Assembly (NCBI GenBank): GCA_040220855.1
Contig: JAVJVZ010000068.1
Location: forward strand, 1 to 64,000
Direction: 5' to 3'
Source of the DNA: JACKNG01 sp040220855
Lineage (GTDB): Bacteria > Pseudomonadota > Gammaproteobacteria > Ga0077536
Length of the DNA: 64,000 nt
Below the pieces are notes generated by a model that was not told the DNA's origin, made no database searches, and was given only the letters and a program-made list of their open reading frames with translations. Positions within the stretch are counted from its first letter, which is position 1. Each line of letters begins with the position of its first letter. Both the position numbers and the translations under genes were made by a program. Below, one piece after another: positions 34,883-43,628 of the stretch.

Positions 34883-35203
34883 TCAGCCGGCCTTCTTCGC
34901 GTACGCGCTGCACCAGCCTTCGGCATTGACGGCTTTGCCCGGGAAGATGCCGCAGCCGCCCCATTCGTCACCTCCGAGGTAGAGCTGACAGTTGGCGCAC
35001 TTGCTGCCGGCGACGAAATTGGGGTACTTCGACGTGTCGACGCTGCTCGCGTCATGCACGTAGCCGAGTGCCTTGGCCTGGGCGTCTTCGGGATCGACGT
35101 GCGGCATGTCGGCCGCGTGGACGAGCGCTGCAGGTGCAGTCAGCGCAGCGGCGGCAAAGCCGGCGCAGGCGCGGCCGAAGTCGCGGCGGTTCATCGATTT
35201 CAT
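34883..35203 (-). CDS. High-potential iron-sulfur protein (HiPIP)
   Basis: ATG 35203 follows AAGGAG. The 106-residue precursor has a Tat signal (NRRDFGRA, then a hydrophobic stretch to LVHAAD). The mature HiPIP of about 75 residues has four Cys ligands at positions 69, 72, 84 and 98, in CANC, GGCGIFPGKAV and GWCSAY contexts. HiPIPs carry one high-potential [4Fe-4S] cluster and serve as periplasmic electron carriers to photosynthetic reaction centres or terminal oxidases. The protein is frequent in purple sulfur bacteria and related lineages. Confidence 0.95.
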   Translation of the reverse strand: MKSMNRRDFGRACAGFAAAALTAPAALVHAADMPHVDPEDAQAKALGYVHDASSVDTSKYPNFVAGSKCANCQLYLGGDEWGGCGIFPGKAVNAEGWCSAYAKKAG

Positions 35204-35436
35204 GGGTGCAATCTCCTTGAAGATGAAAGACGGGAATGTCTTGGTGGTAAACGTGTGATGTGCGTATTGTGGATCACGAGCGCCGCACGGGTCATGCCGT
35301 TATCGGCCACGAAGATGATCTGGTTCATGCGGTGCCGCATTTGGCGTACATCGATCCGTGCGCAGGACAATTTTCATCGTTTACGACCATCGCAATGGAC
35401 CGTGGTTTCGCCCGGCGTGGCGTTATTTTTTGGAAC

Positions 35437-35463
35437 GCGAATCGTTCTCGCATGAGAATCACT
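35437..35463 (+). promoter_or_regulatory. Fur-like dyad upstream of the PDZ lipoprotein gene
   Basis: The sequence GCGAATCGTTCTCGCATGAGAATCACT holds TTCTC/GAGAA arms and a GAATCGTTCTC half resembling the 7-1-7 Fur consensus with mismatches. It lies in the otherwise gene-free stretch 35204-35507 (304 bp), 45-70 bp before ATG 35508. That stretch also holds the divergent HiPIP promoter, for which I found no clear boxes. Motif matching only. Confidence 0.25.
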
Positions 35464-35507
35464 CACGTTCCAATGCCGTATGGAATGTCTCGTCACGGTC
35501 GATCGCG

Positions 35508-37805
35508 ATGACGCCACGGATGCGGTCGTTGTTGCGCGCGCTTCGCTTCGCGGTCGTATGTGCGGCCGGCGCGACGGCGGCTTGCACCACCGTGACGAGA
35601 CCGCCGCCATCTGCGTTACCGGAAACCGCGGTGCCCGCCGCGGGCAGCGCCCGCGCGACGACACCGTTTGCCACCGGCGAGCCCTATCTCGGTCTTGCGC
35701 TCGATGATCTCGCCGACCGCGCCGGCATGCGGGTGAGCGCGGTGCATGCCGGGCCGGCAGCACTGGCCGGTGTGCAGGAGGGCGATCGCATCGTCGAGGT
35801 CGAAGGCGTGCCACCCGATGTCGCCAGCCTGCAGGGGCTGCTCGCGAAGCTCGGGCCGGGTGTGCCACTCGCGTTCGTCGTCGAACGTAACGGCGTGCGC
35901 CTGCCGTTGCGGGTCGAGATTGGTGATCGCGGTGCCTGGTCGGGACCCGCTCGCCACGCGTCGCGCGCGCATGCCACGGTGGTATTACCAGCCGCGCCGC
36001 AGTGGCAGCAGGCACACGCCACGCGACTGGCGGCTGCAATGACGTCAGCGGACGAAGTGGCTGCCGGGCGTCTGGCCGCAATGCTCGCGGACGTGGCAGA
36101 GCAGGCCGAGGGCTACAATCGCTCGCCTTGGCGCGATGCGGTGCTCGCCGATTCGGCAGCGCTTGCCGCGTGGCCAGAGGCGGCCGCGCAACTCGCGTCG
36201 GTCCCGGCTGCCTCCGCAACCTGGCAGCCACAGTTCTGCCGCTGGCTCGCGCGACCGTGCGGACAGGTCACAGCGCATCGGCAAGCGCCCGATGTCGCCA
36301 CGCTAGCGACACGCCTGGCCGCGATCGCGGCGCAGGTCGAGGCGGCTTTCGCCGGCTGGCCGGGCGGCCGCGCGGCGCTCCACGGGGATGTTGCCGTGCT
36401 GCTCGAGGCAAGTGCGCGCGGACAGGTGGTGCAGGCACAGGACGAAGCACTGCGCGTGATTGCGGCAATGCAGGCGAGCCTGCGCGTGGCGGATGCCGAC
36501 CTGATCGACGCCTTCCCGTCCCTCGTGGCGCTGGACCCGGCCGCGCTCGCTTGGCCGGCCGCGTCGCGTGGTGCGCCGCCGGCGGCGCTCGCTGCGCGCG
36601 TGCAGGGGGATGTCCTCGCCTGGGCCGCGCTTGCCGAAGGCTTCGTCGTGGTCGGTGGGGACGGCGCCAACAGCTACGACATGGATGGCCTCTACGCCGT
36701 CATCGACAGCGGTGGCGACGATACCTATCGCTGGTCGGCAGCGCTTCCGTTGCCGCTCCAGCTGATCGACGACCGTGGTGGTGACGATCGCTACCTCGCC
36801 GAGCGCGGTGGCCCCGCTGCCGGCCTGCTGGGTGTCGCCGTGCTGCGCGACGCCGGCGGCGACGACCATTACGAGAGCACGCTCGGCGGCTGCGGGGCGG
36901 GGGTGTTCGGTTTCGGCCTGCTCATCGATGCCGCTGGCAGCGATCGCTATGCCTGCGCGCGCTGGTCGACCGGCGCAGGTCTCTACGGTGGCGGCGCCCT
37001 GCTCGATGCCGGCGACGCGGCCGATCTCTACCTCGGCGAACTGCTCGTCCAGGGCATCGGTGGTCCGGCCGGCGTGGGCCTGCTGATCGATGCCGGCGGC
37101 GACGACTTCTACCGCGCCAACGGTCCGGTACCGTCGGCCTATGCGACGCCCGGCGTGTTCCTGGGGCTCGCGCAGGGCGTCGGCTACGGCTTGCGCCCTC
37201 ACGACCACGGCGGCCTCGGCGTGTTGCGCGATCTCGGCGGCAACGATCGTTACGAGGCTGGCGAGTTCGCCCAGGGCGGCGGCTACTTCGGTGGTCTCGG
37301 CCTGCTCGCCGACGCTGCGGGTGACGACCTCTACTTCGGCCATCGCTATGCGCAGGGCTTTGCGGCCCACCAGGCCGCCGGCGTGCTCGACGATGCCGGT
37401 GGCAACGATGTCTACTGGTCGCTGGGTGCGGCGGCGCAGGGCGCGGCATGGGACCAGTCGCAGGCCTTGCTGCGCGACGGTGGCGGCAACGACCATTACC
37501 GAGGCGGTGATCTCGCCCAGGGCGCCGCCGCGCAGCAGTCGCGCGCGCTCCTCTACGACGCCGCGGGCGACGACGTCTACCGCGCCGGCGCCGACGCCCA
37601 GGGGCGCGCCGGACCCAATGGTTACTGGTTCGACGCGAAAGTGCCCGTGTTCAGTCTCGGTGTGCTGCACGACGCCGGCGGCGCCGATCGGTACGACGCC
37701 GGGCCGCCGGCGGGTGAAGCCCGTATAGCAGGCGGCGCGCCCGGCGCGTCGCGAAATGGCCACGGCCTGCGCGGCATCGCGGTCGACGACGCGGCGACGC
37801 CATGA
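35508..37805 (+). CDS. Lipoprotein with PDZ domain and GGDD-Y repeats
   Basis: I choose ATG 35508 (ATG 35520 is an alternative) because a short signal ending in a weak lipobox (ATAAC, Cys26) follows. The 765-residue protein has a PDZ domain at about 55-145 (YLGLALDDLADRAGMRVSAV, then GVQEGDRIVEVEG). A helical middle region with VxAG-rich segments runs to about 380. From there to about 745 there are some 12 repeats built on L-x-D-x-G-G-D/N-D-x-Y followed by Gly and often AQG. The repeats suggest a Ca-binding or beta-solenoid surface, similar in spirit to RTX but with a longer period. I do not recognise a named family. It probably sits on the outer or inner membrane facing the periplasm. Confidence 0.8.
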   Translation: MTPRMRSLLRALRFAVVCAAGATAACTTVTRPPPSALPETAVPAAGSARATTPFATGEPYLGLALDDLADRAGMRVSAVHAGPAALAGVQEGDRIVEVEGVPPDVASLQGLLAKLGPGVPLAFVVERNGVRLPLRVEIGDRGAWSGPARHASRAHATVVLPAAPQWQQAHATRLAAAMTSADEVAAGRLAAMLADVAEQAEGYNRSPWRDAVLADSAALAAWPEAAAQLASVPAASATWQPQFCRWLARPCGQVTAHRQAPDVATLATRLAAIAAQVEAAFAGWPGGRAALHGDVAVLLEASARGQVVQAQDEALRVIAAMQASLRVADADLIDAFPSLVALDPAALAWPAASRGAPPAALAARVQGDVLAWAALAEGFVVVGGDGANSYDMDGLYAVIDSGGDDTYRWSAALPLPLQLIDDRGGDDRYLAERGGPAAGLLGVAVLRDAGGDDHYESTLGGCGAGVFGFGLLIDAAGSDRYACARWSTGAGLYGGGALLDAGDAADLYLGELLVQGIGGPAGVGLLIDAGGDDFYRANGPVPSAYATPGVFLGLAQGVGYGLRPHDHGGLGVLRDLGGNDRYEAGEFAQGGGYFGGLGLLADAAGDDLYFGHRYAQGFAAHQAAGVLDDAGGNDVYWSLGAAAQGAAWDQSQALLRDGGGNDHYRGGDLAQGAAAQQSRALLYDAAGDDVYRAGADAQGRAGPNGYWFDAKVPVFSLGVLHDAGGADRYDAGPPAGEARIAGGAPGASRNGHGLRGIAVDDAATP

Positions 37806-37884
37806 GCCTGCCGGCGGGTTATCATCGTGCCGACGGGCGCGCTCCGCAGCGTCGCGCCGCGATGCCCCGAGGGGAGGGTCGAGC

Positions 37885-38097
37885 ATGAACGTGAACGTAC
37901 TGCGCACGCTGCAGGTCGGCATTGCGCTCGTGGTCATCACCGTCGTGACCATCGCGATCCTCGTCATCACCGGCTTCCTGTCGGTCGACGACGGGCTCGC
38001 CATCGGTCTCGACGTGAGTGCGGTGATCGGGATCTGCATGGTCGCGGGTATGGCCCTGATCGCCCTGTTCGGCATTGGCGGGCCTCGCGGTGGCTGA
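37885..38097 (+). CDS. Small two-helix membrane protein
   Basis: ATG 37885 has a GGGAGGG box. The 70-residue protein has two hydrophobic helices (VGIALVVITVVTIAILVITG and GICMVAGMALIALFGIGG) with an acidic turn between them. Its stop overlaps the start of the Fe-S protein by 8 nt (GTGGCTGA), so it is translationally coupled. It could anchor the downstream oxidoreductase to the membrane, but it has no quinone- or heme-ligand His. No family recognised. Confidence 0.7.
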   Translation: MNVNVLRTLQVGIALVVITVVTIAILVITGFLSVDDGLAIGLDVSAVIGICMVAGMALIALFGIGGPRGG

Positions 38098-39271
38098 CGA
38101 AAGCACGACGCACCTGCGCAGCACACTCACCTTGCCGGACTGGTTCGATGAGCGTTTCGGCGCGGACCTCTACCACTGCGCATCGTGTAACTACTGCGTC
38201 GACGCGGTATGGCCGGAGCGCGGCATACGTCACGTGTGCGCAACCCTCGAGCACCATTCCCCTTCGCCGGGCTACTCGGGACGTGGCTTCATCGACACCG
38301 CGCGCGCACTTCTCGAGGGCGTGCCGCTTGCTGCCGACAGCGTCGCCGAGCGCGTGTTCACGTGCACCACCTGCGGCAACTGCGAGGTGGCCTGTCCGAT
38401 CGGTCTGCGCCCGGCGAGCATCGGCGGCGCACTGCGCGAAGTGCTTGCCGGCGCCGACGTGATGCCCGCACCGGTCCGCGAGGCGCGCGCCACCATCCTC
38501 GAGCAGGGCGGCGCCAGCTGCACGGCGCCCGGCCCGTGGCGGGAGCGCGCGGTCGGTGCGCCAGGCGCGACCGCGCTGTTTGCCGGCTGCGCGGCGCGTG
38601 CCGCCGATGGCCCGGCCGCGGCGGTTGATGCGTGGCTCGCCGCGGGCGGCTTCACGCCGGCCTGGCAGGACGAGACGCGCTGTTGCGGTGCCGCCCTGGC
38701 CGAGCTAGGTGCGGCGCGCGAGGCGGCCGCGTGGCGCGCGGCGCTCGGCGTCGATGCCGCCACGCCGCTCGTCGTGCTCGGCTACGAGTGTCTCGCGCAC
38801 CTGTGCGCCGGTGGCCATGCGGCCGCGATGTCCCTGCCGGCCTGGCTGGACGCGGGCCTCACCGCTGGCACGCTCGCCATCGTGCCACGTGCGGACCTGC
38901 CACCGCCGCCGCGCCTGCGCCTGCTCGAGACCTGTCAGCTCAAGCCGCGCCCGGGGCGCACCGCGTCGACAGACGAAGCGTGCGCGCGGGCCTTGCTCGA
39001 ATATCTTGGTTTCGCGCTCGATGCGGCATCGTTCCCGAACGCGCATGCGCTGTGCTGCGGTGCCGCCGGCGGTATGCCGGTGGCGGCGCCAGCGAGCGCG
39101 ACGCGCATGGCGGCAGCTCGCCTCGCGGGCGGTGCCGCGGACTCACTCGCGCTGACCTTGGACGCGCGCTGTGCAGCGCACCTGCGCACGGCTGGCGATC
39201 ATGCGGTCACCGATTTCGCGAGCTTCCTCGCGCACTACACCCGGCTCACCCGGCTCGGAGCGGCAACATGA
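38090..39271 (+). CDS. Fe-S oxidoreductase subunit (GlcF/HdrD-like)
   Basis: GTG 38090 overlaps the preceding stop. The 393-residue protein has two ferredoxin-like [4Fe-4S] motifs: CASCNYCVDAVWP (C30, C33, C36) and CTTCGNCEVACP. Two CCG-type domains with CCGAALAELG and CCGAAGGMP follow, as in glycolate oxidase GlcF and heterodisulfide-reductase subunits. The first motif has an unusual WPERG in place of the usual CP. It would pass electrons from the FAD subunit encoded next to it to quinone or another carrier. Its stop overlaps the next ATG (ATGA). The small membrane protein upstream may be a third partner. Confidence 0.82.
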   Translation: MADESTTHLRSTLTLPDWFDERFGADLYHCASCNYCVDAVWPERGIRHVCATLEHHSPSPGYSGRGFIDTARALLEGVPLAADSVAERVFTCTTCGNCEVACPIGLRPASIGGALREVLAGADVMPAPVREARATILEQGGASCTAPGPWRERAVGAPGATALFAGCAARAADGPAAAVDAWLAAGGFTPAWQDETRCCGAALAELGAAREAAAWRAALGVDAATPLVVLGYECLAHLCAGGHAAAMSLPAWLDAGLTAGTLAIVPRADLPPPPRLRLLETCQLKPRPGRTASTDEACARALLEYLGFALDAASFPNAHALCCGAAGGMPVAAPASATRMAAARLAGGAADSLALTLDARCAAHLRTAGDHAVTDFASFLAHYTRLTRLGAAT

Positions 39272-40677
39272 GCGTGGGGCGTCTCGGCACCGGTCTCGAT
39301 GGCCTGATGCTGTTCACCGATCCGGTCGACCTGCTCAGCTACCGGCGCGATTGCTCGGTGGTGGCGCCGGGCGACCCGCAACTCGTCGCGCGCCCACGCG
39401 ATGCCGAGGAGGTCGCCGCCGTGATCGCCCGCGCAGTCGCGGCACGGGCGCCACTCTACGTGCGTGGCGGCGGCACCATGTATGCCGGTGGCGTCAATCC
39501 GCATGCCGGCGGCATCGTGCTCGACATGGCCGGCATGGATCGCGTTCTCGATCTCGACCTGGCACGCGGCATCGTGGTGGTCGAGCCCGGCGTCCGCTTC
39601 GGGGCGTTGCTCGACGCGCTTGCACCGCATGGCCAGACCGTCGGCATCGTGCCGCTGACGGGACCGACCGCGACGGTCGGTGGCGCCGTTTCGGCACACG
39701 CGCTCGGCACCGGTTCGCCGCGCCACCAGAGCATGGGCGACTGTGTCGCCGGCCTCGAAGTACTGCTCGCCGATGGCACGCGCCTGCGCACCGGCAGCGC
39801 GGCATGCAATGGTGCGGGCTTTTTCCAACGCTACTGTATCGGCCCGGACCTCACGGGGCTGTTCCTCGGCGCCGACGCGAGCTTCGGCGTGGTCACCGCG
39901 ATTGCGCTGTGGCTGGTGCCGCTGCCGCAGACGCGCGATACCCTGGCGCTCGGCTTCGCCGATGCCGACGCCGCTGGCAGCTTCGTCACCGCGGTGCAGG
40001 GTCGCGAGCTGACGCGCAACGTCTGGTACGCGGCCGGCTACGAAGGCGCCACGGTGCGGGCGCGCATCACGCAGGCTGCACCGGATACCGATCCGGACGC
40101 ACTACCGGGCTTCTGCGTGTGTTTCGATCTCGGTGGCGAAGCCGACGTCGTAGCTGCCGACCGTGCGCGCCTGGTCGCGCTGGCCGCCGCCCACGGCGGC
40201 CACGAGTATGCCCCGTTCGATGCCGTGTATTTTCGCCGTTTGCGTTACGACGAGAGCTACTGGTATTCCTTTGCCGGCTATTTCTCACGCTCGCGCTGCG
40301 CGATCCTGATGAGTTCGCTGCCGAGCGACAGGCTCGCCGCCTTCATCGCCGCGGTCGATGCGCAGCGCGCCGCGTGGAGCGACTTCGTGTGGGGCGCGGC
40401 GGTCGTGGTGTGTCGCCGCGGGTTGCATGGCGGTGTGCTCGTGTTCTACGACGAACGACGCGAGTGGGAGGCGATTGCGCCGGCGGTGGACAGCGCCGCG
40501 CGAGCACTCGTCGACGCCGGCTGCGTGCCCTACAAGAGCGGCAAGCAGTGGGCCGCGCAGGTCAACGAGATGGACGCCTACGCGAGCGTGCTCAGGCAGC
40601 TCAAGCAGGCGCTCGATCCGAGCGGCGTGCTCGCGCCCGGCAATCTCGGCCTCGGCGCCGCGCCGCACGGCGGTTGA
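39268..40677 (+). CDS. FAD-binding oxidase subunit (GlcD-like, PCMH/VAO fold)
   Basis: The 469-residue protein has an FAD-binding PCMH domain (about 30-215). It includes RPRDAEEVAAVIARAVAARA, the diphosphate loop YVRGGGTMYAGGVNPHAGG and GPTATVGGAVSAHALGTGS. The C-terminal half has the substrate domain ending LKQALDPSGVLAPGNLGLG, the usual GlcD/DLD terminus. With the Fe-S subunit upstream it should oxidise a 2-hydroxy acid or similar small molecule. The substrate cannot be read from sequence: GlcD and D-lactate dehydrogenase relatives are possible. No glcE is present, which sets it apart from the canonical glycolate oxidase. Confidence 0.85.
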   Translation: MSVGRLGTGLDGLMLFTDPVDLLSYRRDCSVVAPGDPQLVARPRDAEEVAAVIARAVAARAPLYVRGGGTMYAGGVNPHAGGIVLDMAGMDRVLDLDLARGIVVVEPGVRFGALLDALAPHGQTVGIVPLTGPTATVGGAVSAHALGTGSPRHQSMGDCVAGLEVLLADGTRLRTGSAACNGAGFFQRYCIGPDLTGLFLGADASFGVVTAIALWLVPLPQTRDTLALGFADADAAGSFVTAVQGRELTRNVWYAAGYEGATVRARITQAAPDTDPDALPGFCVCFDLGGEADVVAADRARLVALAAAHGGHEYAPFDAVYFRRLRYDESYWYSFAGYFSRSRCAILMSSLPSDRLAAFIAAVDAQRAAWSDFVWGAAVVVCRRGLHGGVLVFYDERREWEAIAPAVDSAARALVDAGCVPYKSGKQWAAQVNEMDAYASVLRQLKQALDPSGVLAPGNLGLGAAPHGG

Positions 40678-40826
40678 GGGCGGCACTTACGCCATTCAGC
40701 AAGTCCGGCACGGTTTGCGCGGACGCTCGGCGGCAGGGCGCGCGCCCCGAAGCACACGTCGATGCGTGATGAACGGGCGTCGCAGCGCCCCATGCGGGCC
40801 GCGCGGCGACCTTCGCAGAGCCTGCT

Positions 40827-42434
40827 TCAATCGCCGAGGTAGTCGCTGAGCCGTTCGCGCAGGGTGCGCTTGTCGAACTTGCCGACGCCGGTCTTCGGAA
40901 TCGCGTCGAGGTAGACGAAGCGATCCGGCAGCCACCAGCGCGCGAAACCGGCCGCACCGAGATACTCGCGCAGGGTAGCGTCGTCCGGCGGGTTTGCCGC
41001 GCGCGAGACCAGGAAGGCGACCGGGCGCTCCAGCCACTTCTCGTGGGGCATGCCGATGACGGTGGCCTCGGTGATGTCGGGGTGCGCCATCAGCGCGTTC
41101 TCGAGGTCGACCGAGGAGATCCACTCGCCGCCGCTCTTGATGAGATCCTTGGCGCGATCGACCAGGCGCATGATGCCGTCGGCGTCGACCGCCGCGATGT
41201 CGCCGCTCTTCCACCAGCCATCGACGAAGCCTTCCGAACTGCGTGGGTCGTCGAGGTAGCCGGTCGCGATCCAGGGGCCGCGCACGAAGACTTCGCCGAC
41301 CGCGGAGTCATCCCACGGGATGAGCGCGCCGGACTCGTCGAGCACCTTGCGCTCGACGGTGGGGGCGGGGATGCCCTGGCGGGTGCGAATACGGATCTTC
41401 TCGTCGTTAGGCAGGTCCTGCTGATCGGCGCGCAGGTAGGTGACGGTGGCGAGCGGTGCGCACTCGGTCGATCCCCATGCGGTCGCGATCGGCACGCCGT
41501 GCTGCTCGAGGTAGTACTTCATGGTGCCGGCCGGCGTCGCCGAGCCGCCCAGCATGAGTGCGCGCAGCGAGCCGATGTCGTAGTCGCGCTCCTTGAGCAG
41601 GTTCATCATGTCGATGCCGACCGTCACCGCGCCGTGGGCGAAGGTCACGCGCTCGCTTTCGATCAGCGCGAGGTTGTCCGCTGCGTGCGGGCGTTCGCCG
41701 GGAAACACGAACGTCGCGCCGACCCACACGCCGGCGAACGGCACGCCCCATGAATTGACGTGGAACATCGGCGCGATCGGCAGCAACACGTCCTTCTCCG
41801 AGATGGCGAGACAGTCGACGTGCGAGAGCATCATCGAATGCAGCACGAGACCCCGGTGGGTGTACACGACACCCTTGGGATTGCCGGTCGTCGCCGAGGT
41901 GAAGCAGATCGAGGCCGGTGCTTCCTCGTCGACGTCCGGGTAGCGGAAGTGCTCGTCGCCGCGTGCTAGGAGCGTCTCGTAGTCGATGAGATTCGGCAGC
42001 GTCGATTGCGGCACGCTGTCGCCGAGCACGACGTAGGTCTCGACGGTTTCGAGCGATGGTGCGATCGCTTCGACCGTCTCCAGCAGGTCGGGCGAAAAGA
42101 ACAACACCTTGTCGGCAGCGTGATTGATGGTGTAGGCGATGTGCTCGTCGGACAGGCGCAGGTTGGCCGTGTGCAGCACCGCCCCCGAACACGGGATGCC
42201 GAAGTAGAGTTCGAGGTGGTGGTGAGTGTTCCAGGCGAGCGTGGCGGCCTTGTCGCCGGGCGCCACGCCGAGCGTTGCCAGCGCCGAGGCGAGGCGGCGC
42301 ACGCGGCGCGCGAAGTCGGCGTAGGTGTAGCGGAAGGTTTCGCCGGGGCCGAGGCGGGAGACAATCGGCTTGCGCGGGAAGTACTGCTCGGGGCGCTCGA
42401 TCACGCGCACCAGGTTGAGGTTGTAACGGGCCAT
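40827..42434 (-). CDS. Acyl-CoA ligase (AMP-binding, medium/long-chain or DmdB-like)
   Basis: ATG 42434 follows GAGGATTCC. The 535-residue protein has the adenylate-forming motifs TSATTGNPKGVVYTHR (P-loop), AWGSTECAPL and YLDDPRSSEGFVDGWWKSGDIA. The C-terminal Lys lies in IPKTGVGKFDKRTLRE. It activates a carboxylic acid with ATP and CoA. Similarity is to FadD/DmdB (3-methylthiopropionyl-CoA ligase) types, which are hard to separate by eye. The gene is on its own, convergent with the oxidoreductase operon and divergent from arsS across 133 bp. Confidence 0.88.
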   Translation of the reverse strand: MARYNLNLVRVIERPEQYFPRKPIVSRLGPGETFRYTYADFARRVRRLASALATLGVAPGDKAATLAWNTHHHLELYFGIPCSGAVLHTANLRLSDEHIAYTINHAADKVLFFSPDLLETVEAIAPSLETVETYVVLGDSVPQSTLPNLIDYETLLARGDEHFRYPDVDEEAPASICFTSATTGNPKGVVYTHRGLVLHSMMLSHVDCLAISEKDVLLPIAPMFHVNSWGVPFAGVWVGATFVFPGERPHAADNLALIESERVTFAHGAVTVGIDMMNLLKERDYDIGSLRALMLGGSATPAGTMKYYLEQHGVPIATAWGSTECAPLATVTYLRADQQDLPNDEKIRIRTRQGIPAPTVERKVLDESGALIPWDDSAVGEVFVRGPWIATGYLDDPRSSEGFVDGWWKSGDIAAVDADGIMRLVDRAKDLIKSGGEWISSVDLENALMAHPDITEATVIGMPHEKWLERPVAFLVSRAANPPDDATLREYLGAAGFARWWLPDRFVYLDAIPKTGVGKFDKRTLRERLSDYLGD

Positions 42435-42567
42435 GCGGAATCCTCGGGTTGTCGGCTTGCCGCGGCTCGCGCGGCGCGCGCCACCTTAGGAAATCCGCCG
42501 CGGATTTGCCAGTCGCCGGCGGCGCGCGCGCGGCGGGGCCTTGCCGGCGGCCGGTACGCGCACCATC

Positions 42568-43581
42568 ATGGGCGCGCGGGCGGCGCTGCCGCGTCGGCCG
42601 CTGCCACACCTGGAGCCCCGCTTGAACGCCGTTGCCGATGCCCTCTCCCGCGTGCCCCGCTTTCCCGCCTTGCGCCGCGCACGCCTCGATACCCTGCAGG
42701 TCAACCTCGGTTACCGTTGCAACCAGGCCTGTTCGCATTGCCACGTCGATGCCGGGCCTGCGCGCACCGAGAGCATGAGCCGTGCAACGCTGGACGCCGT
42801 GCTGGATTTCATGCGCGCGGCGGGCGTTGCCACGCTGGACTTGACGGGCGGCGCACCCGAACTCAATCCGCATTTCCGCAACGCCGTGGCAGAGGCCCGC
42901 GCAGCGGGCGTCGCGGTCATCGATCGCTGCAATCTCACCGTGCTCGAGGAGCCCGGGCAGGCCGACCTGGCGGCGTTTCTCGCCGCGCACGGCGTGCGCG
43001 TGGTCGCCTCGCTGCCGTGCTATTCGGCGGACAACGTCGACGCCCAGCGTGGCCGCGGTGTCTACGCGCGCAGCCTGCGCGGGATAGAGAAGCTGAACGC
43101 GGTGGGTTATGGCATGCCCGGTTCGCCGCTGGTGCTCGATTTCGTCTACAACCCGCGCGGGCCATCCTTGCCGCCGGATCCCGCCGTGCTCGAGGCGGAC
43201 TACAAGACCGCGCTCGGTCGGCTCGGTATCCACTTCAATCGCGTGCTCACGATCACCAACATGCCGATCCGGCGCTTCCGACACGAGCTCGAGCGCGATG
43301 GCCGGCTCGACGACTACATGGAACTCCTGGTCGCGAGTTTCTCGCCGGACAACCTGCCGCAGGTGATGTGCCGTGGCTTGTTGAGCGTCGACTGGCGCGG
43401 CTACGTGTACGACTGCGACTTCAACCAGATGCTCGGCCTGCCGGTGGGCGGCGGCGCGCCCCGCCACGTCAGCGAGCTCGACACTGGCGCGCTGACGAAC
43501 GAGCCCATCGCGGTCGGTGCCCATTGTTTCGGTTGCACGGCCGGGCGGGGTTCGAGCTGCGGCGGCGCGCTCCGCGACTGA
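42568..43581 (+). CDS. arsS: Radical SAM protein ArsS (arsenosugar biosynthesis)
   Basis: I use ATG 42568, 337 residues; TTG 42541 is an alternative, and no ribosome-binding site is clear. The radical-SAM cluster motif CxxxCxxC is CNQACSHC (Cys51, 55 and 58) followed by HVDAGP, a typical ArsS signature. TGGAPELNPHF follows. The C-terminal DUF3641-type region has further Cys (VMCRG, YDCDFNQMLGLPV, HCFGCTAGRGSSCGG). ArsS transfers an adenosyl group to dimethylarsenite in arsenosugar synthesis. ArsM is not in the window, so the pathway would need that gene elsewhere. Confidence 0.9.
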   Translation: MGARAALPRRPLPHLEPRLNAVADALSRVPRFPALRRARLDTLQVNLGYRCNQACSHCHVDAGPARTESMSRATLDAVLDFMRAAGVATLDLTGGAPELNPHFRNAVAEARAAGVAVIDRCNLTVLEEPGQADLAAFLAAHGVRVVASLPCYSADNVDAQRGRGVYARSLRGIEKLNAVGYGMPGSPLVLDFVYNPRGPSLPPDPAVLEADYKTALGRLGIHFNRVLTITNMPIRRFRHELERDGRLDDYMELLVASFSPDNLPQVMCRGLLSVDWRGYVYDCDFNQMLGLPVGGGAPRHVSELDTGALTNEPIAVGAHCFGCTAGRGSSCGGALRD

Positions 43582-43628
43582 CGGCGAGCAGCCGTTCGGG
43601 CGCGTGCCGCATGCGTGCGCAGGCAGAC

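Noticed and set aside
35260..35511. 83-codon plus-strand frame upstream of the PDZ lipoprotein
   Set aside because: It overlaps the Fur-like dyad and the lipoprotein start and shows no conserved features.
36303..38126. 607-codon minus-strand frame
   Set aside because: It is antisense to the repeat lipoprotein and its repeats merely mirror that gene's.
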